DNA of 64,000 nucleotides from Jannaschia faecimaris (GTDB lineage: Bacteria > Pseudomonadota > Alphaproteobacteria > Rhodobacterales > Rhodobacteraceae). Shown in pieces: positions 7,696-17,241 of the stretch. The stretch lies in contig NZ_FNPX01000018.1 in NCBI RefSeq assembly GCF_900107415.1, forward strand, positions 1 to 64,000. The letters run 5' to 3'. Below the pieces are notes generated by a model. The model had not been told where the DNA came from, did not search any database, and saw only the letters and a list, made by a program, of their open reading frames with translations. Numbering within the stretch: position 1 is the stretch's first letter; the number at the start of each line of letters is the position of its first letter. A program made the position numbers and the translations under genes.

Positions 7696-9051
7696 ATGGA
7701 CGGAGGATGTTGCGGACCGGGCTATGCAAGTCCCGCAGAGGCGATCAAGGCACCGCGGGAGAAGCTGCTCTACACCATCGCGATCTATACCGGCACGGGG
7801 ATTCAGAAGCCGGATTACTTGGCAACGGTCGATGCCGACCCCGACAGCCCAACGTATTCCGAGGTGATCCACCGTTTGGAGATGCCTGGGATCGGTGACG
7901 AGTTGCACCACATGGGTTGGAACGCCTGTTCATCCTGCCATGACGACGGATCGATGTCGCGTAAGTACCTGTTGGTGCCGGGCGTGCGATCGAACAACAT
8001 TCATGTCGTCGACACCGCGACCGACCCGCGCGCGCCGCGCCTACACAAGGTAATCGATGGTGCCGAGATCAAGGCCAAGACCAATCTGTCAGGGCCGCAC
8101 ACCGTGCATTGTCTCGGCTCCGAGATCATCATCTCTTTCCTTGGTGACGCCAAGGGCGAAGCGCCGGGGGGATACCTTCATCTTAACAAGGAGTTCGAGA
8201 TCGTTGGTCGTTGGGAGGCGTCGATGGGCGACATCCCGTTCAGCTATGATTTCTGGTATCAGCCGCGCCACAACGTGATGGTCAGCTCGGAATGGGCGGC
8301 ACCGAACACGTTCATGCCCGGGTTCGATCTTGAAGAGGTTGGCTACCTGAAATACGGACGCCGGTTGCACTTTTGGGATTTCGAGAAGCGTGCGCCGATT
8401 GAAACCATGTACTTGGGCGAGGACGGACTGATTCCGCTTGAGGTCAAATTCCTCCACGACCCGGACAGCACGCATGGTTTCTGTGGTGCGGCTCTATCCA
8501 CCAATGTGATCCATTTCTGGAAATCCGAGGCCGGAAAATGGGAGTGGGAGAAGATCATCGACGTCGCAAACGAACCGCACCCCGAGTGGCCCATCCCTGT
8601 GCCGGGCGTTATGTCAGCGATCCTTGTGTCGATGGATGATAAATACCTTTACCTTAACAATTGGTTGCATGGTGACATGCGCCAGTATGACATCACCGAT
8701 CCGCACAATCCGAAGTTGACCGGTCAGGTGTGGATGGGCGGGCTTCTGGGCAAGGCCCCTGAGGTCAACGGGGTCAAGGTCGCGGGAGGGCCGCAGATGT
8801 TCCAGCTGTCGCTGGATGGCAAGCGGCTGTACGTGACCACCTCCCTCTTTTCGACTTGGGACAACCAGTTCTACCCCGAGATACGCACGCAAGGCGGTGT
8901 GATGGTCATGATCGACTGCGATGTCGAAAATGGCGGGATGAAGATCAACCCCGACTTCATCGTGGATTTCGGAAAAGAGCCGAACGGACCCAGCCGCTGT
9001 CATGAAACCCGCTATCCCGGTGGCGACTGCACGAGTGATATCTGGCTGTGA
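7696..9051 (+). CDS. mtoX: Methanethiol oxidase, selenium-binding protein SBP56 family
   Basis: The protein has 451 residues and aligns by eye along its whole length with human SELENBP1. Landmarks are C-G-P-G-Y-A-S-P (6-13), D-E-L-H-H-x-G-W-N-A-C-S-S-C (68-81), Y-D-F-W-Y-Q-P-R-H-N-V-M, D-G-L-I-P-L-E, N-W-L-H-G-D-x-R-Q-Y-D-I and the C-terminus R-Y-P-G-G-D-C-T-S-D-I-W-L. In this family the enzyme oxidises methanethiol to formaldehyde, hydrogen sulfide and hydrogen peroxide (EC 1.8.3.4) and is copper-dependent. No signal peptide is present, so this is a cytoplasmic SELENBP1-like form. It heads an operon with a ferredoxin and a CoA-binding protein. The sco1/mauG-like partners reported beside periplasmic mtoX of Hyphomicrobium are not seen here. 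Confidence 0.92.
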   Translation: MDGGCCGPGYASPAEAIKAPREKLLYTIAIYTGTGIQKPDYLATVDADPDSPTYSEVIHRLEMPGIGDELHHMGWNACSSCHDDGSMSRKYLLVPGVRSNNIHVVDTATDPRAPRLHKVIDGAEIKAKTNLSGPHTVHCLGSEIIISFLGDAKGEAPGGYLHLNKEFEIVGRWEASMGDIPFSYDFWYQPRHNVMVSSEWAAPNTFMPGFDLEEVGYLKYGRRLHFWDFEKRAPIETMYLGEDGLIPLEVKFLHDPDSTHGFCGAALSTNVIHFWKSEAGKWEWEKIIDVANEPHPEWPIPVPGVMSAILVSMDDKYLYLNNWLHGDMRQYDITDPHNPKLTGQVWMGGLLGKAPEVNGVKVAGGPQMFQLSLDGKRLYVTTSLFSTWDNQFYPEIRTQGGVMVMIDCDVENGGMKINPDFIVDFGKEPNGPSRCHETRYPGGDCTSDIWL

Positions 9052-9416
9052 CCTACACGCGCACCATTACCATCGAGAACCGCAGCGGCGCGACCTATGA
9101 GGTCGCGGCGCACCGCCCGCTTCTTGATGCGCTTCGCGAACAGGGGGTCGATCTGCCGTATGGCTGCAGGTACGGCGGTTGCATCACTTGCGCTGCCAAG
9201 CTGAAGTCGGGCGAAATTGATCAACGTCGTCAGGTCGCGCTGAACAATCGCCAGATCGCGAACGGTTACGTCTTGCTATGCGTGGCAAGGCCGATGACCG
9301 ACTGCACGATAGAGATCGGCGTGGAAAGCCACGACAGGCTGTACCGCAACCCGTTTCTCGACCCGCTTGCCCCCCACGAACTTAAAGCCGACATCGCCAA
9401 ACCGAAGGAGTCTTGA
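9048..9416 (+). CDS. Plant-type 2Fe-2S ferredoxin
   Basis: The protein has 122 residues and starts at a GTG that overlaps the methanethiol oxidase stop (GTGA), so the two are translationally coupled. It has the classic beta-grasp ferredoxin cluster motif C-R-Y-G-G-C-I-T-C (C-x4-C-x2-C, starting near residue 44), with the fourth cysteine about 30 residues on in V-L-L-C-V-A-R-P. It carries no reductase or oxygenase domain, so it is a free one-electron carrier. SBP56 enzymes use oxygen directly and are not known to need a ferredoxin. Its role in this operon is therefore open: a dedicated electron link for a downstream sulfur or C1 step is one inference. Confidence 0.88.
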   Translation: MTYTRTITIENRSGATYEVAAHRPLLDALREQGVDLPYGCRYGGCITCAAKLKSGEIDQRRQVALNNRQIANGYVLLCVARPMTDCTIEIGVESHDRLYRNPFLDPLAPHELKADIAKPKES

Positions 9417-9417
9417 G

Positions 9418-9882
9418 ATGCCAGACGCCGATATTGATCGTCGCTACGACTATTCACAGGAATACCTCTCCTCCATCCTGCGGTCGGTCAAAACCATCGC
9501 CATGGTCGGTGCCAGCACGGACAAGACTAAGTTCAGTTATGGCGTGCTGCGCGTTTTGCACGAGACCGGATATGACATGCTCCCGGTCAATCCCAATCCC
9601 GCAGTAACCGAAATCCGGGGTATCCCAGTCTATCGGTCGCTGCTGGACATCGACCGCCCGGTCGACATGGTCGAAGTATTCCGGCCAAAGGAAGAGCTTT
9701 ACGTCATTGCCGAGCAGGCCATCGAAATCGGAGCCAAAGTACTTTGGGGGCAGATCGGCGTCTATGACGACCGTGCTGCCAAGCTGGCCGAAGATGCGGG
9801 GCTGAAGGTCGTGATGGACCGGTGCCCCAAAATCGAGCTGTTCCGCCCCTTTTGGAAGCCTCGGCTGGATCTTGCAATCTGA
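9418..9882 (+). CDS. CoA-binding domain protein (YccU-like)
   Basis: The protein has 154 residues. The ATG at 9418 lies two bases after the ferredoxin stop with AAGGAG eight bases upstream, so the longer frame from 9367 is rejected. The N-terminal Rossmann fold carries T-I-A-M-V-G-A-S and a run of V-N-P-N-P, then W-G-Q-I-G-V-Y and V-M-D-R-C-P-K-I-E, all standard for the CoA_binding_2 family. The biochemical role of stand-alone members is not established; they bind CoA or acyl-CoA in structures. Third gene of the methanethiol oxidase operon. A paralogue sits at 36754-37227. Confidence 0.88.
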   Translation: MPDADIDRRYDYSQEYLSSILRSVKTIAMVGASTDKTKFSYGVLRVLHETGYDMLPVNPNPAVTEIRGIPVYRSLLDIDRPVDMVEVFRPKEELYVIAEQAIEIGAKVLWGQIGVYDDRAAKLAEDAGLKVVMDRCPKIELFRPFWKPRLDLAI

Positions 9883-10080
9883 GATCGAGGGGAAAACGGA
9901 CTATCGTCCCTGAAGATACACGTATGACATTCAGCGAACATTCGGCGAGACGTCAGACGGTGCTTTGATGGGCTACATCTAAGCAGGATTGAACCCGAAC
10001 GGATCAGCACCCGGTCACGTCAATTCCGCAGTTTGGGATTTGCCACCAATCTGATAGGATTACGGTGGGAGGCGTGCAAG

Positions 10081-11964
10081 GTGGACACGATCAGCCTTAC
10101 GTTTGAGATGTCGGTCGTACTCGGCCTACTACTGTTCACTGTTGTGCTGTTTGTCTCCGAGGTGGTTCGAATTGATTTCGCAGCCATTCTTGTCATGGTT
10201 CTACTGGGGCTGTTGAGCCAATTTCCCGGGTTGGGATCGCTTGCCGACGTCAGCCAGCTATTTGACGGACTTGCGTCCAACGCGGTCGTTTCGATCATTG
10301 CGGTAATGATAATCGGCGCAGGGCTCGACAACACTGGATTGATGAGCAAGGTCGCTGCGCTGATCATGAAGTATGGTGGCAACACTGAGGCCCGGGTCGT
10401 CCCGATCATCTCCGGGACGGTGGGCGTCATTTCATCGTTCATGCAGAACATTGGAGCTGCTGCGTTGTTCCTCCCTGTCGTCAGCCGAATATCGGTCCGC
10501 ACCGAATTGCCACTGAGCAGGTTGCTAATGCCGATGGGGTTCTGTGCCATTCTCGGCGGCACGATGACCATGGTGGGGTCTTCGCCGCTCATTTTGCTGA
10601 ATGACCTGATCCTGACCGCCAACCAGTCGCTTCCAGCCTCACAGCAAATGGAGGCTTTTGGTCTTTTCTCTGTGACGCCCATCGGGATCGCTCTCATCGC
10701 CTCGGGAATACTTTACTTCATGATTTTGGGGCGCTGGGTGCTTCCGGATCGTCAGAAGGACGGCGACGCAACGAGCGGCCGGTCAATGAAGGAATATCTC
10801 AAGGAAATCTATGGGTTGAAGACCGATATCTTTGAGATTTCGATCCCGGAGGGCAACACGGTTGCCGGGCAGACGTTTGATGATGTCATCCAACAATACC
10901 ATATTTATATCATCGGGAGTGCCTACCAGGGAAAGACATGGTTTGCTCCGGTCATTCAAACGGAGATAACCGCTCCGTGTCGTCTGGCCGTTCTCGGCAG
11001 GGAAAAGGAAGTTCGACACATGGTGGCGGATGCCGGGTTCATTCTCCATGAGAAACTGGATGTGTTTGCCGAGGATTATGCACCGACGCGATCCGGCGTC
11101 GCCGAAGTCGTCATTCCGCCCGGCTCATCGCTGATTGGGAAATGCGCGCATGATGTGGTCTTTCGCAAGACCTACGGCGCGAGCATGCTGGCCATTCATC
11201 GCGGCGAGCAGACCCTGAGCCTTGTCGCGACAGAAGATCATGAACCGACGCAGATCGGTGAAGTCCCGTTTCGCGCGGGCGATACGCTGGTCATCCTGAG
11301 TACATGGGAGGCGTTGACGCGATTAACTCGGGACCGCGATTTCGTCGTGGTGACCACCGACTTCCCTCAAGAAGAACTGCGACCCAAAAAGGTGGGCTGG
11401 GCGTTGCTGTTCTTCGCAATTTCCCTGTTTCTGGTCCTTTTCACAGACCTGCGCCTGTCGCTCTGCCTGCTGACAGGCGCGGTCGGAATGATCCTGACAG
11501 GGGTCCTTGATATCGATGATGCCTACGAGGCCGTCAGTTGGAGCACAGTTTTCCTTCTCGCGAGTTTGATCCCCCTCGGACAGGCGGTGCAGACGTCCGG
11601 AACAGCCGCCTGGATCGCGCAGCAGGTTCTTGTCTTGCTTGATGGTTGGCCACTTTGGTCATTGCAGGCTGGAATAGCGATCATGGCAACTATTTTCACA
11701 CTGATCATGTCAAACGTGGGTGCGACGGTTCTGCTTGTACCGCTGGCGGTGTCAATCGCTGTCGCTGCGGGGGGGAATCCCGCGGTTTTTGCCCTGACCG
11801 TTGCGATATCAACCTCGAACTCATTCCTTATACCGACGCATCAGGTGAACGCCCTTATCATGGGGCCGGCGGGCTACAAGGTAACCGACTTCATCAAGAG
11901 CGGCGGTATAATGACCGTCATATTCTTGGTCGTATCCCTCGTCGTATTGAATGCAATTTTCTGA
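10081..11964 (+). CDS. SLC13/DASS-type anion permease with two RCK_C domains
   Basis: The protein has 627 residues. The GTG at 10081 is chosen because GGGAGG sits eight bases upstream and the next residues lead into the first membrane segment; the frame is open back to 10033. It has about five or six N-terminal membrane segments, a soluble middle (about 220-440) with two TrkA_C/RCK_C modules (I-P-E-G-N-T-V-A-G-Q-T-F near 255 and I-P-P-G-S-S-L-I-G-K near 345), then further membrane segments. Proteins of this layout are sodium-coupled or exchange carriers for sulfate, dicarboxylates or related anions. It follows the methanethiol oxidase operon by about 200 bases in the same orientation. Export or uptake of a sulfur oxyanion is an attractive guess, not shown. 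Confidence 0.85.
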   Translation: MDTISLTFEMSVVLGLLLFTVVLFVSEVVRIDFAAILVMVLLGLLSQFPGLGSLADVSQLFDGLASNAVVSIIAVMIIGAGLDNTGLMSKVAALIMKYGGNTEARVVPIISGTVGVISSFMQNIGAAALFLPVVSRISVRTELPLSRLLMPMGFCAILGGTMTMVGSSPLILLNDLILTANQSLPASQQMEAFGLFSVTPIGIALIASGILYFMILGRWVLPDRQKDGDATSGRSMKEYLKEIYGLKTDIFEISIPEGNTVAGQTFDDVIQQYHIYIIGSAYQGKTWFAPVIQTEITAPCRLAVLGREKEVRHMVADAGFILHEKLDVFAEDYAPTRSGVAEVVIPPGSSLIGKCAHDVVFRKTYGASMLAIHRGEQTLSLVATEDHEPTQIGEVPFRAGDTLVILSTWEALTRLTRDRDFVVVTTDFPQEELRPKKVGWALLFFAISLFLVLFTDLRLSLCLLTGAVGMILTGVLDIDDAYEAVSWSTVFLLASLIPLGQAVQTSGTAAWIAQQVLVLLDGWPLWSLQAGIAIMATIFTLIMSNVGATVLLVPLAVSIAVAAGGNPAVFALTVAISTSNSFLIPTHQVNALIMGPAGYKVTDFIKSGGIMTVIFLVVSLVVLNAIF

Positions 11965-12655
11965 AAGTTTCGAGCGGTTTTAGCGATCGCTTCGCCAGTG
12001 CGTAAACGCCGCCAATCCATGTTGGCGCTGTCTGGTTTTTAATGACCGACGGAGGTGCCCGGTTATTGAACGTCGCAGACTGCCCGCACCAAGCGAGCGG
12101 GCCGCGTCGATGCACTGGCGCGAGTTCGGGCTCATTCCCTGCACTAACTTGCTTTGGAGCCCGGACCGCGCCAACGATGGATGACCCAGCGAGTGGCGGT
12201 TCCTGGTTCAGGCCGTGACCAATGATCGCGTGAATATCAGGCGCTGTTTCCCATCCTTAACGGTCACGCTTCCCGGTGGTCCGCTCCACGTGGACGCCCT
12301 CACCAAAACCCAGCCAAGCATGGCAGAACACCCGTGGACGGCAGAAAGACAGTAATCGTAACGCCCGTTGTATAGATTAAGACGGCGACCTGCTGATCCC
12401 CATTGCGGCAACTGCAAAATGTGCGGTGCGAGTCGATATGAACGTCTGTGCTCTATGATGCTAGCTATTACTGAGCACTTTGAAGACCGGGACCGGACCG
12501 CCGCGAACGAGAAACGCACGAAGATAAATGCGATATCTTGATGCGAAAGGGGAACGAGATGTGGTGCATCTCGTATATATTTGCGATCGGTTCAACTCGA
12601 ATCTCGTCCCGTCAACGAGACCCAATCTAGCTCTTCGGAGCGCCTAAAAATTCAA
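11965..12655. other. 691-base intergenic region, no confident gene
   Basis: This stretch lies between the permease and the 3' end of the Tad operon. The first 150 bases have the repeat-like look of roseobacter intergenic filler. A minus-strand frame (12208-12519) and a plus-strand frame around 12360-12540 (containing H-C-G-N-C-K-M-C-G) are open but carry no recognisable family. Two copies of the string ATCTCGT flank AT-rich DNA at 12555-12610. I see no clear terminator for either side. Confidence 0.35.
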
Positions 12656-13651
12656 TTATTGGACCGTCAATACGGTGGTCCATCTGATTGCGATTGGTGT
12701 TAGCATGATCAGCAGCAGGATCGGCATCATGAAGGCAGCCAGCACACCCGACATTTTTACGGGCAGCGCGTTAGCTTTCGCTTGAGCTTTCAATTCGCGA
12801 TCCTGCCGCATCTCGATGGCGTAATTCTCAAGAGCCTGCGAAATCGGCGTGCCAAATTCGGCAGATTGCTGAACAACGTTCGCGAAGGACGCCATTACAT
12901 CAACACCGGTTCGCCGTTCCAATTCTGCAAACGCAAGATCGCGCGGCTTACCAGCTTGAATTTCGAGCTGGAGGATCGTGAACTCTTCGGCAATCGGGCC
13001 GCAGAAGCGTCCAAACTCTTTAGCCACACGGTTCATCGCGGCATCAAAGCCCAGGCCGGCCTCGATGGCGACCTGCATAAGGTCGAGGGCTCCGGGCAAT
13101 CCACGCGTGACTGCCTTACGTCGCTTCGCGACTTTCATTTGAAGCCAGGCAGATGGACTATAAAACCCTAGAACGATTAGACCAATGGAAATAAGAAATA
13201 TGTGTTGCGTCTCAAGCCGGCTCATCGGTTCCAGAACCTCGGAAATTTTTGGTGGAAGTGTATGACTGAACCAGGAGGCCAGTAAAAAACACCCCGGCAG
13301 CAGGAGTGCCAAAATGGAGCGAACAACAAAAAATGTGCGTAGCGCCTTTGCCCCATGAATTCCGGCCTGGCGCAGGCGCGCAGAGACCCTGCTGCGCTCG
13401 GTTCCGGAAAGCGGAACGAAGAGCCGGAGCGCTCCTGTGGGATCATTATCCCAAGGGCGAACAATTTGACTGTTTGACACTGGTGACGCAATCGCTTGAA
13501 TGCGACGCTGTTTTGAAGAAACTGCAGGCCGAAGCGCTGCAGCAATTCCCATCACTGTAATAAAAAGACCAGCGGCTACAATGGCTTGTAGAAAAACTTG
13601 CGAACCAAATGGTGCGCCGGCATTCGTCAGAAACTCATTAACACTCTCCAT
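12656..13651 (-). CDS. tadC: Tad pilus inner-membrane platform protein TadC
   Basis: The protein has 331 residues: an N-terminal membrane segment, a cytoplasmic region, two central membrane segments, a type II secretion F domain (about 165-295, including L-P-x-A-L-D-L-M-Q-V-A-I-E-A-G-L-G-F) and a C-terminal membrane segment. TadC and TadB form the inner-membrane platform that couples the TadA ATPase to Flp pilin assembly. It is the last gene of the leftward Tad operon; tadB ends 12 bases upstream. The frame starts at an ATG that directly precedes the first hydrophobic region. Confidence 0.93.
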   Translation of the reverse strand: MESVNEFLTNAGAPFGSQVFLQAIVAAGLFITVMGIAAALRPAVSSKQRRIQAIASPVSNSQIVRPWDNDPTGALRLFVPLSGTERSRVSARLRQAGIHGAKALRTFFVVRSILALLLPGCFLLASWFSHTLPPKISEVLEPMSRLETQHIFLISIGLIVLGFYSPSAWLQMKVAKRRKAVTRGLPGALDLMQVAIEAGLGFDAAMNRVAKEFGRFCGPIAEEFTILQLEIQAGKPRDLAFAELERRTGVDVMASFANVVQQSAEFGTPISQALENYAIEMRQDRELKAQAKANALPVKMSGVLAAFMMPILLLIMLTPIAIRWTTVLTVQ

Positions 13652-13663
13652 TTTTAATTCCCC

Positions 13664-14641
13664 CTAGAAATCAAAGTCTGTCAGGAGCTTCAGAATGAAG
13701 CCCTGCAAAACAATCATCACCATGATGACAATTACGACTGGCATGAATATTGGATGATCCATGACATCCCCGAAGAAACTTGGTGTCGAAGTGTGAACAA
13801 CTCCGATGATGAGAAAAGGCATCATAGTAAGTATCAATCCGCTCAGCCGTCCCTCGGACGAAATGGCGTGGATCTTCTTTTTCATGAGCCGGCGGTCTCG
13901 AATAACCCGTGACAATACCAGGAGAACACGCCCCAAGTTGCCGCCGCTGCCATGCTGGATTCCGACGCAAACGCTTAAATAATGAACATCCTCACGGTCT
14001 ATGCGGTCTGCGAATTCTCTAAAAGCGGTTGGCAAGTCGATGCCATGGCGAATTCGATCTTCAATGATCCCAAATTCGCTACCGATTGGATCCGGCATAT
14101 CACGGGCGACCCGTCGCAATGTGACGTTGAGCGGATGACCAACGCGGAGCCCTCGAGCCATCAAGTCAAGCGCATCGGGGAGTTGTTCGGTAAGTTTGTC
14201 CAGCCGCGCTTCGGCCAGGCGATTTAAGATAGCATAAGGCAACAAATAGCTCAGCACCAGGGTCGCCAGTGCGGCAAAAGGGAGTGGCAGCCAGCGAGAC
14301 GAAAAAATAAAGATCACGACAGCCAATGCGGTAAGGATGAGCATGACTGCGCCGAAGCCAAATGGCACGTTTGCGTGTGCCAGTGCCCGTTGAAATTCTG
14401 CGACCGGCCCCTTGTTGCGCGTGTTCCCAAATGCATTGTTGCGAATTAAAGCTTCCGTAATCTTTTTCTCCCCGACGCCGTCAGCAATCATCCGCATGCG
14501 CCGGTTCTTGTGTTGAATTTCGTTTGCGCTACCACTTATAACTTGCCGAAATCCTTCGAAGATCAGCAATGCACCAAAGAAGATCATTAAATAAACGATA
14601 ACTTCCTCAGGAAGCAAAGAGCGGATAAATTCAATGTTCAT
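13664..14641 (-). CDS. tadB: Tad pilus inner-membrane platform protein TadB
   Basis: The protein has 325 residues: an N-terminal membrane anchor, a paired hydrophobic segment around 100-145, a type II secretion F domain (about 160-285 with L-P-D-A-L-D-L-M-A-R-G-L-R-V-G-H) and two C-terminal membrane segments. It is the paralogous partner of TadC in the assembly platform. Its ATG overlaps the tadA stop in an ATGA arrangement, which implies translational coupling with the ATPase it works with. Confidence 0.93.
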   Translation of the reverse strand: MNIEFIRSLLPEEVIVYLMIFFGALLIFEGFRQVISGSANEIQHKNRRMRMIADGVGEKKITEALIRNNAFGNTRNKGPVAEFQRALAHANVPFGFGAVMLILTALAVVIFIFSSRWLPLPFAALATLVLSYLLPYAILNRLAEARLDKLTEQLPDALDLMARGLRVGHPLNVTLRRVARDMPDPIGSEFGIIEDRIRHGIDLPTAFREFADRIDREDVHYLSVCVGIQHGSGGNLGRVLLVLSRVIRDRRLMKKKIHAISSEGRLSGLILTMMPFLIIGVVHTSTPSFFGDVMDHPIFMPVVIVIMVMIVLQGFILKLLTDFDF

Positions 14642-16023
14642 CCTGGCACCCCATCGTATTCGAAGATCTTTTCGGGCAATTTGACGCCCGCCGAAATAAG
14701 CCTGTCCATGAACTGTGGCCGGATACCGGTATAAAGGAGCTCACCCAGTATCTCACCATCGTCACCCTTGCCGCGCTGGCGGAAGGCGAAGATCTCTTGC
14801 ATCGTAATCACATCGCCTTCCATGCCATTTACTTCAGCGATACTCATCACGCGACGCTTGCCATCGCTGTGGCGGGAAAGCTGGACGATAATGTCGATCG
14901 AGGACGCAATTTGACTGCGGATCGTGACCATCGGGATATCGGACCCCATCATTGTCACCATTTGCTCGAGCCGGCCCAGTGCGTCACGCACGGTATTGGC
15001 GTGGACAGTGGTCATCGACCCGTCGTGCCCCGTGTTCATCGCTTGCAGCATGTCAAAACATTCGGCTCCGCGCACCTCTCCCACGATGATCCTGTCCGGG
15101 CGCATACGAAGGGCATTGCGAACAAGTTCCCGCTGCGTGATCGCCCCGGTTCCCTCAATGCTTGCGGGACGGGTTTCAAGCCTGACAACGTGGTCCTGTT
15201 GAAGTTGCAATTCGGCTGCGTCCTCAATCGTCACGATCCGTTGGGAGGTGTCGATGAAGGCGGACATCGCGTTTAGCATCGTAGTTTTACCAGAACCGGT
15301 GCCACCCGAGATCAACACGTTCAGCCGCGCGTCAACGAGCCCGCGCAAAACTTCACCGGCTGCCTCGGTCAAGGCACCCGCCTCGATCAATCTGTCGAGT
15401 GAATAAGGCTTGGCTGAAAATTTACGGATCGATAAAGAGGGTCCATCCACGGCGCAGGGTCTAATGATTGCGTTGACCCGGCTTCCGTCAGCCAGGCGGG
15501 CGTCGACCCACGGCTGAGATTCGTCGACCCGACGTCCCATCGACGACACGATCTTGTCGATTATCCTGAGCAGATGCCGCTCATCGCGAAACCGGACCTG
15601 CGTTCGCTCAAGCTTGCCAAATCGCTCGACATAGACGTTTTGATGGCTATTCACCAAGATATCGTTGATTGTCGGATCAGCAAGCAACGGCTCAAGTGGA
15701 CCGAGGCCGGTCACTTCAAAAATCAGCTCTTCGATAAGTAATTGCATGCGGTCTGCAGGTAGGGTGCGGCCCTGGTCCGCCAAAAGATGTCCGACAAGAC
15801 CGGCGATCTGTTTTTTAAACTCAGCGGCATCCATCTTCTCGATAACGGACAAATTCAGTCGATCCAGCATCGCCTCATGTAACGTGCTTTTCAGCTCCAG
15901 CCAGTTTTGGAGTTCCAAGTCAATTCCCGGCATCGGCGAAATGTCCTTCTTCGCCTTCTCAGGCTTCAGTTGGACGACATTCGGGACGTTACTTGTTTTA
16001 CGGCTAAGGTAATCGGAGAACAT
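14638..16023 (-). CDS. cpaF: Tad pilus assembly ATPase TadA/CpaF
   Basis: The protein has 461 residues. The ATG at 16023 is preferred because AAAGG lies seven bases upstream; a TTG at 16038 in frame lacks such a site. It is a secretion ATPase of the VirB11/CpaF family with Walker [10 protein letters not shown] (240-248), Walker B region I-I-V-G-E-V-R-G (312-319) and a histidine box [13 protein letters not shown] (331-343). It powers Flp pilus polymerisation at the cytoplasmic face of the inner membrane. The gene sits between cpaE and tadB in the standard order. Confidence 0.95.
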   Translation of the reverse strand: MFSDYLSRKTSNVPNVVQLKPEKAKKDISPMPGIDLELQNWLELKSTLHEAMLDRLNLSVIEKMDAAEFKKQIAGLVGHLLADQGRTLPADRMQLLIEELIFEVTGLGPLEPLLADPTINDILVNSHQNVYVERFGKLERTQVRFRDERHLLRIIDKIVSSMGRRVDESQPWVDARLADGSRVNAIIRPCAVDGPSLSIRKFSAKPYSLDRLIEAGALTEAAGEVLRGLVDARLNVLISGGTGSGKTTMLNAMSAFIDTSQRIVTIEDAAELQLQQDHVVRLETRPASIEGTGAITQRELVRNALRMRPDRIIVGEVRGAECFDMLQAMNTGHDGSMTTVHANTVRDALGRLEQMVTMMGSDIPMVTIRSQIASSIDIIVQLSRHSDGKRRVMSIAEVNGMEGDVITMQEIFAFRQRGKGDDGEILGELLYTGIRPQFMDRLISAGVKLPEKIFEYDGVPG

Positions 16024-16034
16024 GTGTGAACCTT

Positions 16035-17231
16035 TCAAACAGGTACGTTGGAAGTAGAAATGGGAGCGGTCGAGAGCATCTTTGCGAGTTGGCGATAGGT
16101 CTTGCGACCCTTGGATCTGGTCGAGACAGTTGGGCGACCCAAATCAATGGCGCGCCGTTCTCCAACAGGATCGGCAGGCAACCACGAGACCACCTTCAGA
16201 TCTAACAGCGCCTCTGCTTCCCGGACGTTTTCGGATTTGAAGAGCGGCTTCTTTTCCCGGTTCATCACCAATTCGACGGGCAAGCCGAGCCGAGATTCGC
16301 GATAAAGGTCGATGAGGCGCTTGGCTTGCCTGATACAGGGGACCGAACTATCTGACACCATGATCAATCGGTCGGTCGCTGAAATGACCGGCGTAAGCCA
16401 ATCCAACGTCGCCCTGGGCAGGTCAATAATCACGTAATCGTAGACTTCACGGAAAGCGCTAATCAGATGCGATGAGAATTCCGGTGATATTGAGGTGAGC
16501 GGCACGAAGACCGCAGGCGCGGTCAGAACATCAACTCCGAATTCGCTTGTCTGAACGGCATCCAGGATGGCGCGGGTGCTGGGAAGCGTATCCTGAGCGA
16601 TCAGCTCGTAGAAAGCTCCGTTGTCTTCTAAATCCAGATATGTGCCGGCATTTCCAAACTGCAGATCCAGGTCGAGAAGCAGGACACGCGACGCGGGTTT
16701 CCCCTTCTTAATCGGAGCAGCAAGCGAAGCCGCCAGGTTCACGGCGACGGTAGTTGCCCCGGCACCGCCCCGTGATTGGGAAATTGAAAATACTTTGCCA
16801 GCTGGTCCCTCTCGCGGCCGGTCGGGCTTGACGTCCTTTGGCACATTCACCGCATCTTCAAGCGCTTGGATGAGGGCTTCGGCCTTTGTCTCCAATGGCA
16901 GGATGTCCGCGGCTCCGGAAACTCTGAGCTTTCGGACCTTCGTCAATGGAAGGTACTCATCCACGAGCGCGACGAATTTCGTGCGGCCATCAGCCATTTT
17001 GACGAACTGTGCAAGCGCGGCGAGGTCAGCCTCGGAAACACCCGTTTCGAACAAGACGATCTTGTGCATTTCGATGATTGATTCAGCGGATTCGATCAGC
17101 TCGTGCAGCGTTGATTTCGGCGCAGGGACCGCAGTCAGCTGTGCAGAAATTGGTGTAAATTGGCAGGACGCGAGTAAATCCGGAGCTCCTACAACGAGAA
17201 TATTGCCGGAGATCGAAAATTGATGGCTCAT
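16035..17231 (-). CDS. cpaE: Tad pilus localisation protein CpaE/TadZ
   Basis: The protein has 398 residues from the ATG at 17231, ten bases after the preceding stop with AGGACA upstream; an in-frame ATG at 17249 would overlap the upstream gene. An N-terminal receiver-like domain (about 8-125) is followed by a MinD/ParA-type P-loop domain. The loop reads S-R-G-G-A-G-A-T-T (153-161), without the canonical lysines, as is usual for TadZ/CpaE. These proteins position the secretion machinery, often at a cell pole. Its stop lies 11 bases before the cpaF start. Confidence 0.92.
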   Translation of the reverse strand: MSHQFSISGNILVVGAPDLLASCQFTPISAQLTAVPAPKSTLHELIESAESIIEMHKIVLFETGVSEADLAALAQFVKMADGRTKFVALVDEYLPLTKVRKLRVSGAADILPLETKAEALIQALEDAVNVPKDVKPDRPREGPAGKVFSISQSRGGAGATTVAVNLAASLAAPIKKGKPASRVLLLDLDLQFGNAGTYLDLEDNGAFYELIAQDTLPSTRAILDAVQTSEFGVDVLTAPAVFVPLTSISPEFSSHLISAFREVYDYVIIDLPRATLDWLTPVISATDRLIMVSDSSVPCIRQAKRLIDLYRESRLGLPVELVMNREKKPLFKSENVREAEALLDLKVVSWLPADPVGERRAIDLGRPTVSTRSKGRKTYRQLAKMLSTAPISTSNVPV

Positions 17232-17241
17232 TTCAAATGTC

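Noticed and set aside
12208-12519. A 103-codon minus-strand ORF in the intergenic region
   Set aside because: No ribosome site, no motif and mixed composition; kept only as a note in the intergenic entry.
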